DNA of 64,000 bases from Oscillospiraceae bacterium (GCA_902762875.1 CACWPS010000006.1:48665-112664); one strand, 5' to 3'. Positions 17,220 to 26,179 are shown, counted from the first letter of the stretch. The notes: generated from the sequence alone by a model not told the origin. Numbers and translations are program-made.

Positions 17220-18644
17220 TTAATTTAGTTCAGCAAGAGCCTCGGCTACGACCTCACGCTCATCAAGGTGAATAGTACCCGTATTTAAAATTTGATAGGT
17301 TTCGTGTCCCTTTCCCGCAAGTACTATTATATCATCCTTTTTCGCAATGGAAACAGCAAATTTTATAGCATCTATTCTGTTTTCAATTACCTTAACAGGT
17401 ATGGCGGCACCCTTCATTCCCTCTAAAATATCCTCAATAATTGCGGTCGGGTTTTCGGTTCTCGGGTTATCGCTTGTAACTATAGCGTAATCCGAAAAAT
17501 GTGCCGCAATATTTCCCATAATGGGGCGTTTGGTTTTATCCCTGTCACCGCCGCAGCCGAAAACCGAGATAAGGCGGTTTTTCTTACATTCACGGAAGGT
17601 GGTAAGTATGTTTTTAAGTCCGTCAGGTGTGTGGGCATAATCAATAATAACCGTAAAATCCCTGCCTGTAGGCACTACCTCTGCCCTGCCCTTAACACCC
17701 TTAAGCTCGGATAAAGCCGAAGCCACAGCAGAGAGGGGAATGCCTATTTCCACCGCACAGGCGGCGGCACAAAGGGAATTATAAACCGTGAATTTTCCCC
17801 CCGTGTTTACCTTTATGTGGCCTATTTCGCTGTCGCTTACAAACTCGTAATCAACGCCGGCAGGGCGGTAGTTAACCCCCTTTGCGCTGTAGGTAGAGCT
17901 ATCGCCCAAGGAATAGGTAATTATCTTACAGTCAAGTCCCTTAGTAAGCTCGCACGAATATTGGTCATCACTGTTGATAACCGCAGTTTTGCACATACCG
18001 AAAAGCTTTTTCTTAGCCGCAAGATAATTTTCCATAGTGATATGGTAATCAAGGTGGTCTTGGGTAAGATTTGTAAACATAGCCGCCTCAAAATTCAGCC
18101 TATAAACTCTTGACTGGTCGAGTGCGTGGGAGGAAACCTCCATAATAACATAGGTACAGCCCTTTGCCTTCATAAGGGCAAAAAGGGAGTTCAGCTCATA
18201 AGCGTTGGGGGTTGTGTTATGGGCGGCGATAATCTCATCGCCTATCATATTCTGTATTGTACCTATAAGACCTACCTTATAACCGGCATTTTCAAGTATT
18301 TTCTTCATCATATAGGTGACAGAGGTTTTCCCGTTTGTACCCGTCACTCCCAAAAGCTTAAGGCTTTCTGCAGGATTGCCGAACCATTTAGCGCACATAT
18401 CGGCATACGCCGCATGGGTATCGGGAACGACAATCTGAACTTCAAGTCCCAAATCACGCTCGGCAATAATTGCCGCCGCACCGTTTTCAAGGGCTTTTTC
18501 GGCATAATCGTGGCCGTCCGATTTAGCGCCGTTTATACAAACAAATACAAACCCTGATTTAACCTGTCTTGAGTCACAGGTTATTCCCGTAATATCAGTC
18601 TCAGCAAGAGCTTTACTGCATTCAATTAAATTTATAAGCTTCAT
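17220..18644 (-). CDS. murE: UDP-MurNAc-tripeptide synthetase MurE, probably meso-DAP adding
   Basis: The ATP-dependent ligase adding the third amino acid of the stem peptide. The 474-aa protein has the P-loop VTGTNGKTSVTYM (about 100-112), the carbamylated-Lys region and the central HNTTPNAYELN and SSHALDQSRV motifs. The specificity loop reads DNPRTENP (near 391); DNPR is the signature of meso-diaminopimelate ligases, whereas Lys-adding enzymes have another sequence there. This points to an A1-gamma type wall. The ribosome binding site is GAGGGAG. Confidence 0.95.
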   Translation of the reverse strand: MKLINLIECSKALAETDITGITCDSRQVKSGFVFVCINGAKSDGHDYAEKALENGAAAIIAERDLGLEVQIVVPDTHAAYADMCAKWFGNPAESLKLLGVTGTNGKTSVTYMMKKILENAGYKVGLIGTIQNMIGDEIIAAHNTTPNAYELNSLFALMKAKGCTYVIMEVSSHALDQSRVYRLNFEAAMFTNLTQDHLDYHITMENYLAAKKKLFGMCKTAVINSDDQYSCELTKGLDCKIITYSLGDSSTYSAKGVNYRPAGVDYEFVSDSEIGHIKVNTGGKFTVYNSLCAAACAVEIGIPLSAVASALSELKGVKGRAEVVPTGRDFTVIIDYAHTPDGLKNILTTFRECKKNRLISVFGCGGDRDKTKRPIMGNIAAHFSDYAIVTSDNPRTENPTAIIEDILEGMKGAAIPVKVIENRIDAIKFAVSIAKKDDIIVLAGKGHETYQILNTGTIHLDEREVVAEALAELN

Positions 18645-18672
18645 TTTTTCTCCCTCTTAAGATGGTAAAATT

Positions 18673-20913
18673 TTAACCGTCAACAACCTCTTCGTCTCTG
18701 AAATAAACCGTAATTATCGTGCCTGCATCGACTGACTGACCCGCCTCAATGCTTTGCTTATAGGATTTAAGTCCACCCGACTCGGTATTGCCCGAAAACT
18801 CCACATTAACATTGGAGCTTGCGGCAATTTCATTAACCTCGGTAGCGGTAAGGCCCACAAGATTCGGAACGGTTACCTTTTCGGAGCCGCCTTCCTCTGT
18901 ATATACTATAACCACTCCGCCGGAAATTACCTTACTTCCCGCTTCGGGCAGCTGGCGCACAACATTTTCACCCGAGCCTACAACCTTATATTGAAGCTTC
19001 GCAGAAGTTATTTTTGACTTAGCGTCTTCTACAGTCGCTCCTACCGTATCGGGAACTGTAAGGGTAAGGCTCTTAAGCTCCTCCTCGGAATAACTCGGCT
19101 CGTACCCGAGATATGGCAGAACATCCGCCATAATTTGGGAGTTGACCGGAGCCGAAATAACGCCGCCGTAGTATTTATCGCCCTTAGGCTCGTCAAGAAG
19201 CACCAACACCGCAATTTCGGGATTTTCAATAGGAGCTACGGTTACACAGGAGCCTATATACAGGTAATGGTCGCCCGTCGCCTGAATTTTAGCAACCTTT
19301 TGAGATGTACCTGTTTTAGCACCTATATTATATCCCGCAACCAAGGAGTTCTTGGCGCCGTTTTCCGAAACATACTGCATAAGCTCACGGATAGTAGCCG
19401 AGGTGGTCTCGGAAATTACCTGACGCTTATAAGAGGTTGACACAGTTTCAACAGTCTTTCCGTTCTCGTCAAGCTTTTTTTCAACCAAATGGGGCTGAAC
19501 AAGGTATCCCCCGTTTACCGCTGCAGCTATCGCTGTGATAAGCTGTATCGGCGTTACATTAAAGGTTTGACCGAATGAGCTTGAGGAAAGCTCTACGGGA
19601 CCCATATTTTCTTCCTTGTGGTAGGTAGAGGTGGCCTCTCCGGGCAAATCTATTCCGGTTTTTTCGGTAAGCCCAAAGGCCTTAAAGTATTTTGAAAAGG
19701 TGGATACACCTATAAACTGTCCTATCGTGATAAATGCGGGGTTGCAGGAGTTTGAAATCGCCTGCATTAGATTTTGCGAGCCGTGGCCTGTACGCTTATG
19801 ACAGCTGTAGCGCTGACCCGCAACGGTGGCATGACCGTTGCAGTAAAAGCTGGAGTTTTTATTGACAAGGTTTTCTTCAATGGCAATCGATGCAGTTACC
19901 ACCTTAAAAACCGATCCCGGCTCGTATGTGTCCGAAACCGCCTTGTTTCGCCATTGGCGGTTCAGAAGCTCTGATTTAAGGGTCTTTTTCTCCTCCTCGT
20001 CGGTTACCGCATCTACCTTTTCCTGATCGGCAGAGGAAAGTGTAAATGGATCGTTCGGGTCAAAGTCCCCCTTTACCGCCATAGCCAGTATCGCACCCGT
20101 ATTTACATTCATAACAACCGCCGCACCGCGCTCGGCAATTTGGTTTGCTTCAATGGCATTTTCCAAATATTTTTCCGCCGTATACTGCACATAGGAATCA
20201 AGTGTCAGCACAAGGGACTTGCCCTGTGTAGCCTCCTCAACCTTTTCGTATGAGAAAGGCATATTGGTTCCTGCGGCATTCTTTGCGGCAACAACTCGGC
20301 CCGCAATACCCGTTAAATCATTATCATAATAGCTTTCAATTCCCGAAAGACCTTGATCATCCGAGCCTACAAAGCCCAGCACTACCGAGGCTAAATTTTC
20401 ATTGGGATAATATCTTTTTGTGGTTTCGTCAAGACCGACATACTGGGTAAGCTCCAAATCCTTATTATCAATTAAAAACTGCCTTATCTCATCGGCGACC
20501 GTTTTTTCGATCTTCTTCTTTACTATAACATAATAAGAATTCTTTTCACAATAGCTGTAAACCGTCTCGTAATCGAGCTCTAATATCTCTGAAAGTCCCT
20601 CGGCTATTTTTTCCTTTACTTTGGTTGCCTCATCTGCCTTAAGCTTTTTTATTCCGTTCGGTGTTATGTAAACCGTCCAAGCGGGCGAGCTTGTGGCAAG
20701 CTTTTGCATATTGCGGTCATAAATATCGCCCCTCGGGGCGGTAACAAGGCTGTCGTAAAGCTGTTGCTCGGAAGCATCATTCTGATATTTTTCGCCGTTG
20801 ATTACCATTATGTTTACAAGGCTTGCTCCTGATACTATAGAAAGCGCAAGAATAAGCGCAGTCATAACTATGATTGCTCTTGTAACCATCATTTTACCCG
20901 GTTTTACAGCCAC
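18673..20913 (-). CDS. Class B penicillin-binding protein (FtsI/SpoVD type) with two PASTA domains
   Basis: The septal D,D-transpeptidase partner of FtsW. An N-terminal membrane helix (AIIVMTALILALSIVSGASL) leads to the dimerisation domain (APRGDIYDRNMQKLAT), then the transpeptidase with the SVFK tetrad (YEPGSVFKVVTAS), SNSCNPAF as the SxN motif and KTGTSQK as the KTG motif. Two PASTA domains follow (VPDTVGATVEDAK and VPNLVGLTATEVNE). Two PASTA domains at this length resemble PBP2 and SpoVD of Clostridia. I chose the GTG at 20913 because GAAAGGA precedes it by 10 bases; an upstream in-frame TTG at 20955 lies in a hairpin and lacks a ribosome binding site. It gives 746 aa. Confidence 0.93.
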   Translation of the reverse strand: MAVKPGKMMVTRAIIVMTALILALSIVSGASLVNIMVINGEKYQNDASEQQLYDSLVTAPRGDIYDRNMQKLATSSPAWTVYITPNGIKKLKADEATKVKEKIAEGLSEILELDYETVYSYCEKNSYYVIVKKKIEKTVADEIRQFLIDNKDLELTQYVGLDETTKRYYPNENLASVVLGFVGSDDQGLSGIESYYDNDLTGIAGRVVAAKNAAGTNMPFSYEKVEEATQGKSLVLTLDSYVQYTAEKYLENAIEANQIAERGAAVVMNVNTGAILAMAVKGDFDPNDPFTLSSADQEKVDAVTDEEEKKTLKSELLNRQWRNKAVSDTYEPGSVFKVVTASIAIEENLVNKNSSFYCNGHATVAGQRYSCHKRTGHGSQNLMQAISNSCNPAFITIGQFIGVSTFSKYFKAFGLTEKTGIDLPGEATSTYHKEENMGPVELSSSSFGQTFNVTPIQLITAIAAAVNGGYLVQPHLVEKKLDENGKTVETVSTSYKRQVISETTSATIRELMQYVSENGAKNSLVAGYNIGAKTGTSQKVAKIQATGDHYLYIGSCVTVAPIENPEIAVLVLLDEPKGDKYYGGVISAPVNSQIMADVLPYLGYEPSYSEEELKSLTLTVPDTVGATVEDAKSKITSAKLQYKVVGSGENVVRQLPEAGSKVISGGVVIVYTEEGGSEKVTVPNLVGLTATEVNEIAASSNVNVEFSGNTESGGLKSYKQSIEAGQSVDAGTIITVYFRDEEVVDG

Positions 20914-20940
20914 GGCACCTGCTTCCTTTCTAAACCCGAA

Positions 20941-20968
20941 TACGAGAGTCGGCAAAACAACTCTCGTA
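20941..20968 (-). promoter_or_regulatory. Hairpin between ftsL and the PBP gene
   Basis: A perfect 9-bp inverted repeat, TACGAGAGT (20941-20949) with ACTCTCGTA (20960-20968), and a 10-nt loop. There is no T run, so it is not a terminator. It lies about 28 bases before the PBP start and might protect or process the polycistronic mRNA. Confidence 0.45.
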
Positions 20969-21014
20969 TCTTGTTATTACTACAGATAATATATTATTAA
21001 CACTTGTACTATTA

Positions 21015-21485
21015 TTACTCTGCGGTTACGGTCTCCCCATTAGCCGTTACTGCTTTATCCTTATCGTTTACCCTTATATATTTTACATTTTCCTTTTCCA
21101 TCTTTCTCATTCCCAGCTGGGTTGCCTCAAGTTCCAAATTCGAATATGAAATCCTGCGTTGCATTTCTACCTCGAGGCTTGTCTTAACGCTGTCAAGCTC
21201 GTTTATAGAGGACTTCATTTCATTGATTTCGGAATTAACCTCGTTTATCTGAATTCTGAGTGCGATATTTCCGCAAAGTCCCGCAAGAATGAAAACTACC
21301 GTCATAATAAGAAGCATTGGCGAAGAAAGCTTTTTAGCCGCCGCACGGGTACGCTTTTTTGTACGCTCGGCGGTTTTGGGCATTACAACAATATTATCCC
21401 GTGTATTCTCACGCTCGGCAGTTTTGGGCATAAACATTTCAAAATCGTATGCCAAGCTGTCGTTATAATACTTCATATTATTCAT
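21015..21485 (-). CDS. ftsL: FtsL-like cell division protein
   Basis: A small bitopic protein whose coiled coil pairs with DivIC and FtsQ to regulate septal synthesis. The 156-aa protein has a long cytoplasmic part, one membrane helix (SSPMLLIMTVVFILAGLCGNIAL) and a coiled coil (QINEVNSEINEMKSSINELDSVKTSLEVEMQRR). It ends in the typical LELEATQLGMRKMEKENVKYI. The motif MPKTAER occurs twice in the tail (about residues 19-25 and 35-41). Start: ATG 21485 with AAGGAGAA. An earlier open stretch overlaps rsmH and lacks a ribosome binding site. Identity rests on position, size and topology, because FtsL sequences are poorly conserved. Confidence 0.85.
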   Translation of the reverse strand: MNNMKYYNDSLAYDFEMFMPKTAERENTRDNIVVMPKTAERTKKRTRAAAKKLSSPMLLIMTVVFILAGLCGNIALRIQINEVNSEINEMKSSINELDSVKTSLEVEMQRRISYSNLELEATQLGMRKMEKENVKYIRVNDKDKAVTANGETVTAE

Positions 21486-21496
21486 AACCGTTCTCC

Positions 21497-22417
21497 TTAA
21501 TTCTTTATTATCACCCTTAATTTTGCACTTCTGCTCCTTGGGTTTTCGTTTAATTCTTCTCCGCTTGCCTCTATGGGCTTTTTGAAGGCCAAACGGCCCT
21601 CGGGGGTTCTGCCGCACACGCAAACAGGAAGGTCGGGCGGGCAGATACAGCCGGTGCAGTACTCCTTAAATTTCTGCTTTACAATTCTGTCTTCAAGGGA
21701 GTGGAAGGTTATAACCGCAAGCACGCCGTCCTTTTTAAGAAATCGGAAGGCGCTGTCCAGCGCACCGCCTAAAATCTCAAGCTCGCCGTTCACGGCAATC
21801 CTTATCGCCTGAAAGCATTTGCGTGCAGGGTGTCCGTCCCTTCTTGCGGCGGCAGGGACAGAGGAAGCTATTATATCCGCAAGCCTTAAGGTGTTTAAAA
21901 TAGGCTCCTTTTCCCTCTCACTCACTATTCTGTTTGCTATTTTATAGGCGAATTTCTCCTCGCCGTAATTCCTGAAAATATCGGTCAACTGCTGTACGGA
22001 ATAAGTATTGACAATGTCTGCGGCAGATAATCCGCTTTTGCTCATTCTCATATCAAGGGGAGCATCCGCACGGTAGGAAAATCCCCGCTCGGCGCTGTCA
22101 AGCTGATAAGAGGAAACCCCGAGGTCTAACAGAACCCCGTCAACACTCTCTACTCCCTCGTTAGCTAAAACCGACGCCATATCGCAAAAGTTGCTTTCAA
22201 TCACCTTTGCCGGGTAATCCTTTAGCCTTTCGGTGGCGGTCTTTACAGCATCGGGGTCTCGGTCAAGAGCGTACAAAAATCCACCCTTAAGCCTTTTAGC
22301 TATTTCCGACGAGTGTCCCGCACCGCCGGCAGTACCGTCAACATAAATTCCGTCTGACTTTATATCAAGGGCCGCAATAGTTTCATTAAGCAGCACCGAC
22401 TTGTGCACAAATTCCAT
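21497..22417 (-). CDS. rsmH: 16S rRNA (cytosine1402-N4)-methyltransferase RsmH (MraW)
   Basis: Methylates N4 of C1402 in the decoding centre of 16S rRNA. The 306-aa protein contains the SAM-binding motif YVDGTAGGAGHSSEI, DGVLLDLGVSSYQLDSAERGFSYR, PLDMRM, ARKCFQAIRIAVNGEL and the end SRSAKLRVI. The start ATG overlaps the mraZ stop as TGATG, so the two genes are translationally coupled. Confidence 0.96.
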   Translation of the reverse strand: MEFVHKSVLLNETIAALDIKSDGIYVDGTAGGAGHSSEIAKRLKGGFLYALDRDPDAVKTATERLKDYPAKVIESNFCDMASVLANEGVESVDGVLLDLGVSSYQLDSAERGFSYRADAPLDMRMSKSGLSAADIVNTYSVQQLTDIFRNYGEEKFAYKIANRIVSEREKEPILNTLRLADIIASSVPAAARRDGHPARKCFQAIRIAVNGELEILGGALDSAFRFLKKDGVLAVITFHSLEDRIVKQKFKEYCTGCICPPDLPVCVCGRTPEGRLAFKKPIEASGEELNENPRSRSAKLRVIIKN

Positions 22418-22842
22418 CAGAAGTTAAGCTCTTCCATAATATCGGCAATAGATTCGGGAGTGTACTTCGCATTCTCCTCGTTCCAAAGCTCGGTATTCCA
22501 GATTTCAAGGTTGGTGTCCATTCCTATAATGTGTGCCTCGCCCTCAAGCTGTGCATATTCCCGCAAAACGGGGGGAATAAGTATTCTTCCCTGAGAGTCG
22601 AAATCAACATTAAATGCACCGTCATACAAAAAACGCTTAACCGCACTTGATTTTGTGCTGGGCAAAGTGCCGATTTTTTCAACAAGCCTGTCCCACTGCT
22701 CTGCCGAATAAACGCACAGACAGCGTTTGCCGTAAATGCCACGGCAAATCATAAAACCACTGCCAAGCTCTTCACGAAGCTTTGCGGGAATAAAAACCCT
22801 GCCCTTTTTATCGATATTATGCTGATAACCACCAAAAAGCAC
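22417..22842 (-). CDS. mraZ: Transcriptional regulator MraZ
   Basis: A ring-forming AbrB-fold DNA-binding protein that controls its own dcw operon. The 141-aa protein (starting LFGGYQHNIDKKGRVFIPAK after the initiator) carries two copies of the DxKGR motif region: DKKGRVFIPAKLR and DSQGRILIPPVLR. I chose the GTG at 22842: AAAGGAG lies 8 bases upstream and the resulting N-terminus matches known MraZ proteins. A GTG eight codons earlier has no ribosome binding site. Phased MraZ boxes lie just upstream. Confidence 0.94.
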   Translation of the reverse strand: MLFGGYQHNIDKKGRVFIPAKLREELGSGFMICRGIYGKRCLCVYSAEQWDRLVEKIGTLPSTKSSAVKRFLYDGAFNVDFDSQGRILIPPVLREYAQLEGEAHIIGMDTNLEIWNTELWNEENAKYTPESIADIMEELNF

Positions 22843-22862
22843 GGTTTTCACTCCTTTCTGCT

Positions 22863-22910
22863 CCACTTTAATACACTTTTGTGGTTTTTATCTCCACTTT
22901 GCACCACCAT
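22863..22910 (-). promoter_or_regulatory. MraZ operator: phased repeats upstream of mraZ
   Basis: On the minus strand AAAGTGG (22863-22869), AAAGTGT (22873-22879), AAAGTGG (22894-22900) and the weaker ATGGTGG (22904-22910). They start 10, 21 and 10 bp apart, all on one face of the helix. AAAGTG[T/G] repeats every 10 bp are the MraZ box reported in Mollicutes, and GTGG-type repeats are known in other bacteria. They lie directly downstream of the -10, so binding should affect initiation. Confidence 0.75.
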
Positions 22911-22916
22911 AGTTGT

Positions 22917-22945
22917 ATTATAAGTCCCCTAAACAGAAAAATCAA
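22917..22945 (-). promoter_or_regulatory. Promoter of the dcw operon
   Basis: Minus strand: TTGATT (22940-22945), 17 bp, TATAAT (22917-22922), immediately upstream of the MraZ boxes. Confidence 0.7.
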
Positions 22946-23028
22946 GTATTTTTTTCAGTTTACATAAAATTTTTATAATTATTTTTGTAAATAGGCATAT
23001 ATTGTGTTTTTTAAAGCTATGAATACAC

Positions 23029-23067
23029 AAAAAGAAGCGGCAATTTTCTTGCGAAAATTGCCGCTTC
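23029..23067 (-). terminator. Strong intrinsic terminator of the ppa operon
   Basis: A perfect 15-bp stem (23034-23048 with 23053-23067) and a TTGC loop, followed on the minus strand by TTTTT. It lies 17 bases after the stop of the membrane protein gene. Confidence 0.9.
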
Positions 23068-23083
23068 TCTGTTGTTGTTATTC

Positions 23084-23704
23084 TTAATTGTTTTCCGCCT
23101 GAAAAAGAATTTTGTAATCGGCTGGGTCGTAATTCGCTAAAAATTCCTCCCATTGTTCGTCTGAAAGATCCGCTCCGCTTTCCTTATATTGCTTATAAAG
23201 GTTGTCAGTAACCTTTTTGTATTGCTTTTCGGTTTTCACTTTTGCCCTAACGGCGATAACGGTTGTTGCTGTCATAAGTATTATAAGAATTGCAAGGGGG
23301 GCTAAGTGCCGCCAGTAAAAGGAGGTTTTAAAGCCCATAAAGCCGAGGCTGTCCCTCAATTCAACTCCGAAAACGGGTATTAAGAAAATTTCGGGAACTA
23401 CGCTTATTATGCCCGCCACAAGTTTAAACCGAAAAAAGCTCAAAACAAATCCCGCAATCATAAGCGCAGTGCATATGCAAACCGAAATAAAGCTGTTTGC
23501 TATATCCTTAAAACCATCGGTTCCGCCGTACACAAAAGCCATACCCGCAATATAAAGCAGATTTATAACCATTGTGTATGCAAAAACAATGATATAAAAC
23601 ACCCTTAAGGTTTTATACAGCCTTCCGTCTGTTTTGGCATATTTAATTCCGTTTTTTTCTTCAATCATTCTTACCCGCCGTAAAATACTTTCCTGCATTT
23701 TCAT
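23084..23704 (-). CDS. Four-helix integral membrane protein, function unknown
   Basis: A 206-aa protein with four hydrophobic segments (VFYIIVFAYTMVINLLYIAG, FISVCICTALMIAGFVLSFF, LVAGIISVVPEIFLIPVFGV, LAPLAILIILMTATTVIAV). The cytoplasmic C-tail is about 55 residues, with charged and aromatic residues (YKQYKESGADLSDEQWEEFLANYDP). It starts ten bases after ppa, with AGGTG before the ATG at 23704, so it is co-transcribed with ppa; whether it has any role with pyrophosphatase is unknown. I do not recognise a family. Confidence 0.75.
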   Translation of the reverse strand: MKMQESILRRVRMIEEKNGIKYAKTDGRLYKTLRVFYIIVFAYTMVINLLYIAGMAFVYGGTDGFKDIANSFISVCICTALMIAGFVLSFFRFKLVAGIISVVPEIFLIPVFGVELRDSLGFMGFKTSFYWRHLAPLAILIILMTATTVIAVRAKVKTEKQYKKVTDNLYKQYKESGADLSDEQWEEFLANYDPADYKILFQAENN

Positions 23705-23713
23705 ATAAAACAC

Positions 23714-24247
23714 CTATTTATTAAAATGAACTTTATAATTTTCAATAGCCGACTCTATTATTTTTATAGCGTCTTCCCTGCCCTTTACATCATCAACGGC
23801 GGTCTTTTTATGCTCCAGGTTTTTATAAACCTCAAAAAAGTGACGCATTTCATCAAAAACGTGCTTCGGCAGGTCGTCTATGTCATTATACTCATTATAA
23901 GAAGGATCATTAAAAGGAATGGCTATTACCTTTTCATCGTTGCTGTCGCCGTCTATCATATTGATTACCCCTATCGGATAGGCTCGCACAAGGCTTAAAG
24001 GCTCCAATTTTTCGGCGCAAAGAAGCAGCACATCAAGGGGGTCGTTATCGTCCCCGTAGGTACGAGGAATAAAGCCGTAATTTGCGGGATAGTGGGTAGA
24101 GGTGTAAAGAATACGGTCAAGAATTATCAGTCCTGTTTCCTTATCCAGCTCGTATTTCTTTTTACTTCCCTTTGGAATTTCGATTACACAGATAAAATCC
24201 TCGGGCGTTATCCGTGAGGGAGAAATATCGTGCCAAATGTTATTCAT
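23714..24247 (-). CDS. ppa: Inorganic pyrophosphatase, family I
   Basis: A soluble Mg-dependent enzyme hydrolysing PPi to drive biosynthesis. The 178-aa protein has the family I signature region GDDNDPLDVLLL with the metal-binding Asp residues, KKYELDKETGLIILDRILYTSTHYPANYGFIPRT-type N-terminal strands, and the late Asp/Lys-rich helix. Family I is less usual in Clostridia than the family II (DHH) enzyme. I chose ATG 24247; the upstream in-frame GTG sits only two bases after the AAGGA site. Confidence 0.93.
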   Translation of the reverse strand: MNNIWHDISPSRITPEDFICVIEIPKGSKKKYELDKETGLIILDRILYTSTHYPANYGFIPRTYGDDNDPLDVLLLCAEKLEPLSLVRAYPIGVINMIDGDSNDEKVIAIPFNDPSYNEYNDIDDLPKHVFDEMRHFFEVYKNLEHKKTAVDDVKGREDAIKIIESAIENYKVHFNK

Positions 24248-24279
24248 ATTGAAACCCACTTTCCTTTTATTATAAACAT

Positions 24280-24308
24280 ATTATAATACAAATTTATCTG
24301 CTTGACAA
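24280..24308 (-). promoter_or_regulatory. Promoter of ppa
   Basis: Minus strand: TTGTCA (24303-24308), 17 bp, TATAAT (24280-24285). Its -35 overlaps the -35 of the divergent trmL promoter. Confidence 0.7.
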
Positions 24309-24331
24309 CCTTAATTTGACAACTGTATAAT
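24302..24331 (+). promoter_or_regulatory. Promoter of trmL
   Basis: Plus strand: TTGACA (24302-24307), 18 bp, TATAAT (24326-24331). It shares five bases of -35 sequence with the ppa promoter on the other strand. Confidence 0.7.
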
Positions 24332-24352
24332 AAAAATAAAAACGGTGATAAA

Positions 24353-24859
24353 ATGGCTAAGATTAATATTGTAATGGTAGAGCCCGAAATCCCCCAAAAC
24401 ACGGGCAATATCGCCCGCACCTGCGCCGCTACGGGAGCGAGGCTTCATATTGTAAAACCGATGGGATTTAATATTGACGATAAAAGGCTCAAGCGTGCGG
24501 GGCTCGATTACTGGCACTATCTTGACATAACCTACTATGAAAATTTAGAGGATTTCTTTTCAAAGAATGAGGGTGCCTTTTTCTATTTTACAACAAAGGG
24601 CAGAAAAGCCCACTCAGATGTCTCCTACCCCGACAACTGCTATCTGCTTTTCGGCAAGGAAACAAAGGGTTTGCCCGAGGAGCTGCTCATTAAAAATCCC
24701 GAACGGTGCGTAAGAATACCTATGCAGGGAGAAATAAGAAGCTTAAACCTCTCAAACTCTGTAGCAATAGCGGTTTACGAAGCTTTACGACAATGGGATT
24801 ACCCAAAACTTGAAAACTTCGGTCAGTTGCACAATTATAAATGGGAAGATATTTGCTAA
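24353..24859 (+). CDS. trmL: tRNA (cytidine(34)-2'-O)-methyltransferase TrmL
   Basis: A SPOUT-family enzyme that methylates the wobble ribose of tRNA-Leu species. The 168-aa protein shows the N-terminal PEIPQNTGNIARTCAATGA, the knot motifs LLFGKETKGLPEELL and RIPMQGEIRSLNLSNSVAIA, and YEALRQ at the end. Length is typical. The ribosome binding site is CGGTGATAAA. It ends about 30 bases before the pgk promoter region. Confidence 0.94.
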   Translation: MAKINIVMVEPEIPQNTGNIARTCAATGARLHIVKPMGFNIDDKRLKRAGLDYWHYLDITYYENLEDFFSKNEGAFFYFTTKGRKAHSDVSYPDNCYLLFGKETKGLPEELLIKNPERCVRIPMQGEIRSLNLSNSVAIAVYEALRQWDYPKLENFGQLHNYKWEDIC

Positions 24860-24886
24860 TTTTTACACTCTTAATTAAAATAAATA

Positions 24887-24914
24887 TTGAAAAAATAATA
24901 ATTTGTGGTAAAAT
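24887..24914 (+). promoter_or_regulatory. Promoter of the pgk-tpiA-gpmI genes
   Basis: Plus strand: TTGAAA (24887-24892), 16 bp ending in TGG, TAAAAT (24909-24914), 43 bases before the pgk start. Confidence 0.6.
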
Positions 24915-24956
24915 AGTATTGTAAAAAATTTAACAATGTTGAAAGGATGTATCTCA

Positions 24957-26168
24957 ATGAACGCTCTTAACAAAAAGACCGTTGACGACATTAATGTAAA
25001 AGGTCAAAAGGTTCTCGTTCGCTGTGACTTTAATGTTCCGCTTAAAAACGGCGTTATCACCGACGAAAACCGCATCATCGCAGCCCTCCCCACCATTAAA
25101 AAGCTCATTGCCGACGGCGGCAAGGTTATCCTCTGCTCCCACCTTGGCAAGCCGAAGGGCGAGCCCAAGCCCGAGCTTTCTTTAGCTCCCGTTGCAAAGC
25201 GCCTTTCCGAGCTTTTAGGCAAAGAGGTTGTTTTTGCGGCTGACGCTAATGTTGTAGGCGAAAACGCTAAAAAGGCTGTTGAGGCTATGCAGGACGGCGA
25301 TGTTGTTCTTCTTGAAAACACCCGTTACCGTGCTGAAGAAACCAAGAACGGCGAAGCTTTCTCGGCAGAGCTGGGCTCCTTGGCTGATATTTTTGTAAAC
25401 GATGCATTCGGCACCGCTCACAGAGCACACTGCTCAACCGTAGGCGTTGTTTCCTATGTAAAAGAGGCTGTTGCAGGCTACCTTATCGGCAAAGAGCTTA
25501 AGTATCTCGGCAACGCTGTTGATACCCCCGTTCGTCCTTTCGTTACCATTTTGGGCGGCGCAAAGGTTGCAGACAAGCTTACAGTTATAGAAAATCTTCT
25601 TAACAAGGCTGATACTCTTATTATCGGCGGCGGTATGGCTTACACTTTCCTTGCGGCCAAGGGCTACAGCGTAGGTCAGTCACTCCTTGATACCGAGAAG
25701 ATTGACTACTGCAAGGATATGCTTAAAAAGGCAGAGGAAAAGGGCGTTAAGATTCTTCTTCCTATCGACTGCACAATAGCTAAGAACTTCCCCGACCCGA
25801 TTGACGGACCGATTGAGGTTGAGGTTGTTGATGCAGACAAGATTCCCGACGATTATCAGGGTCTTGACATCGGCACTAAAACCGCCGAGCTTTTCGCAGA
25901 TGCTGTTAAGTCTGCTAAGACCGTTGTTTGGAACGGACCTATGGGCGTATTTGAGAACCCCACCCTTGCAAAGGGCACTATTGCAGTTGCTAAGAGCCTT
26001 GCAGAGACCGATGCCGTTACCGTTATCGGCGGCGGTGATTCAGCGGCGGCTGTCAACACCTTAGGCTACGGCGACAAGATGACCCACATTTCAACTGGCG
26101 GCGGCGCTTCTCTCGAATTCTTAGAGGGTAAGGAACTTCCCGGCATTGCCGCACTTAACGATAAGTAA
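24957..26168 (+). CDS. pgk: Phosphoglycerate kinase
   Basis: Makes ATP from 1,3-bisphosphoglycerate in glycolysis. The 403-aa monomer has the signature [12 protein letters not shown], the basic-patch loop [10 protein letters not shown], the hinge region [20 protein letters not shown], the nucleotide site [13 protein letters not shown], and the C-terminal [10 protein letters not shown] and [16 protein letters not shown] chose ATG 24957 since GAAAGGATG precedes it; the frame is open seven codons upstream. Codon use is strongly biased (GTT, CTT, GGC), fitting high expression. Confidence 0.97.
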   Translation: MNALNKKTVDDINVKGQKVLVRCDFNVPLKNGVITDENRIIAALPTIKKLIADGGKVILCSHLGKPKGEPKPELSLAPVAKRLSELLGKEVVFAADANVVGENAKKAVEAMQDGDVVLLENTRYRAEETKNGEAFSAELGSLADIFVNDAFGTAHRAHCSTVGVVSYVKEAVAGYLIGKELKYLGNAVDTPVRPFVTILGGAKVADKLTVIENLLNKADTLIIGGGMAYTFLAAKGYSVGQSLLDTEKIDYCKDMLKKAEEKGVKILLPIDCTIAKNFPDPIDGPIEVEVVDADKIPDDYQGLDIGTKTAELFADAVKSAKTVVWNGPMGVFENPTLAKGTIAVAKSLAETDAVTVIGGGDSAAAVNTLGYGDKMTHISTGGGASLEFLEGKELPGIAALNDK

Positions 26169-26179
26169 TTAAAAATTTT

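Noticed and set aside
20941-20968. Terminator between ftsL and the PBP gene
   Set aside because: The stem is perfect but no T run follows on the minus strand, and the genes clearly belong to one operon; it was kept only as a hairpin.
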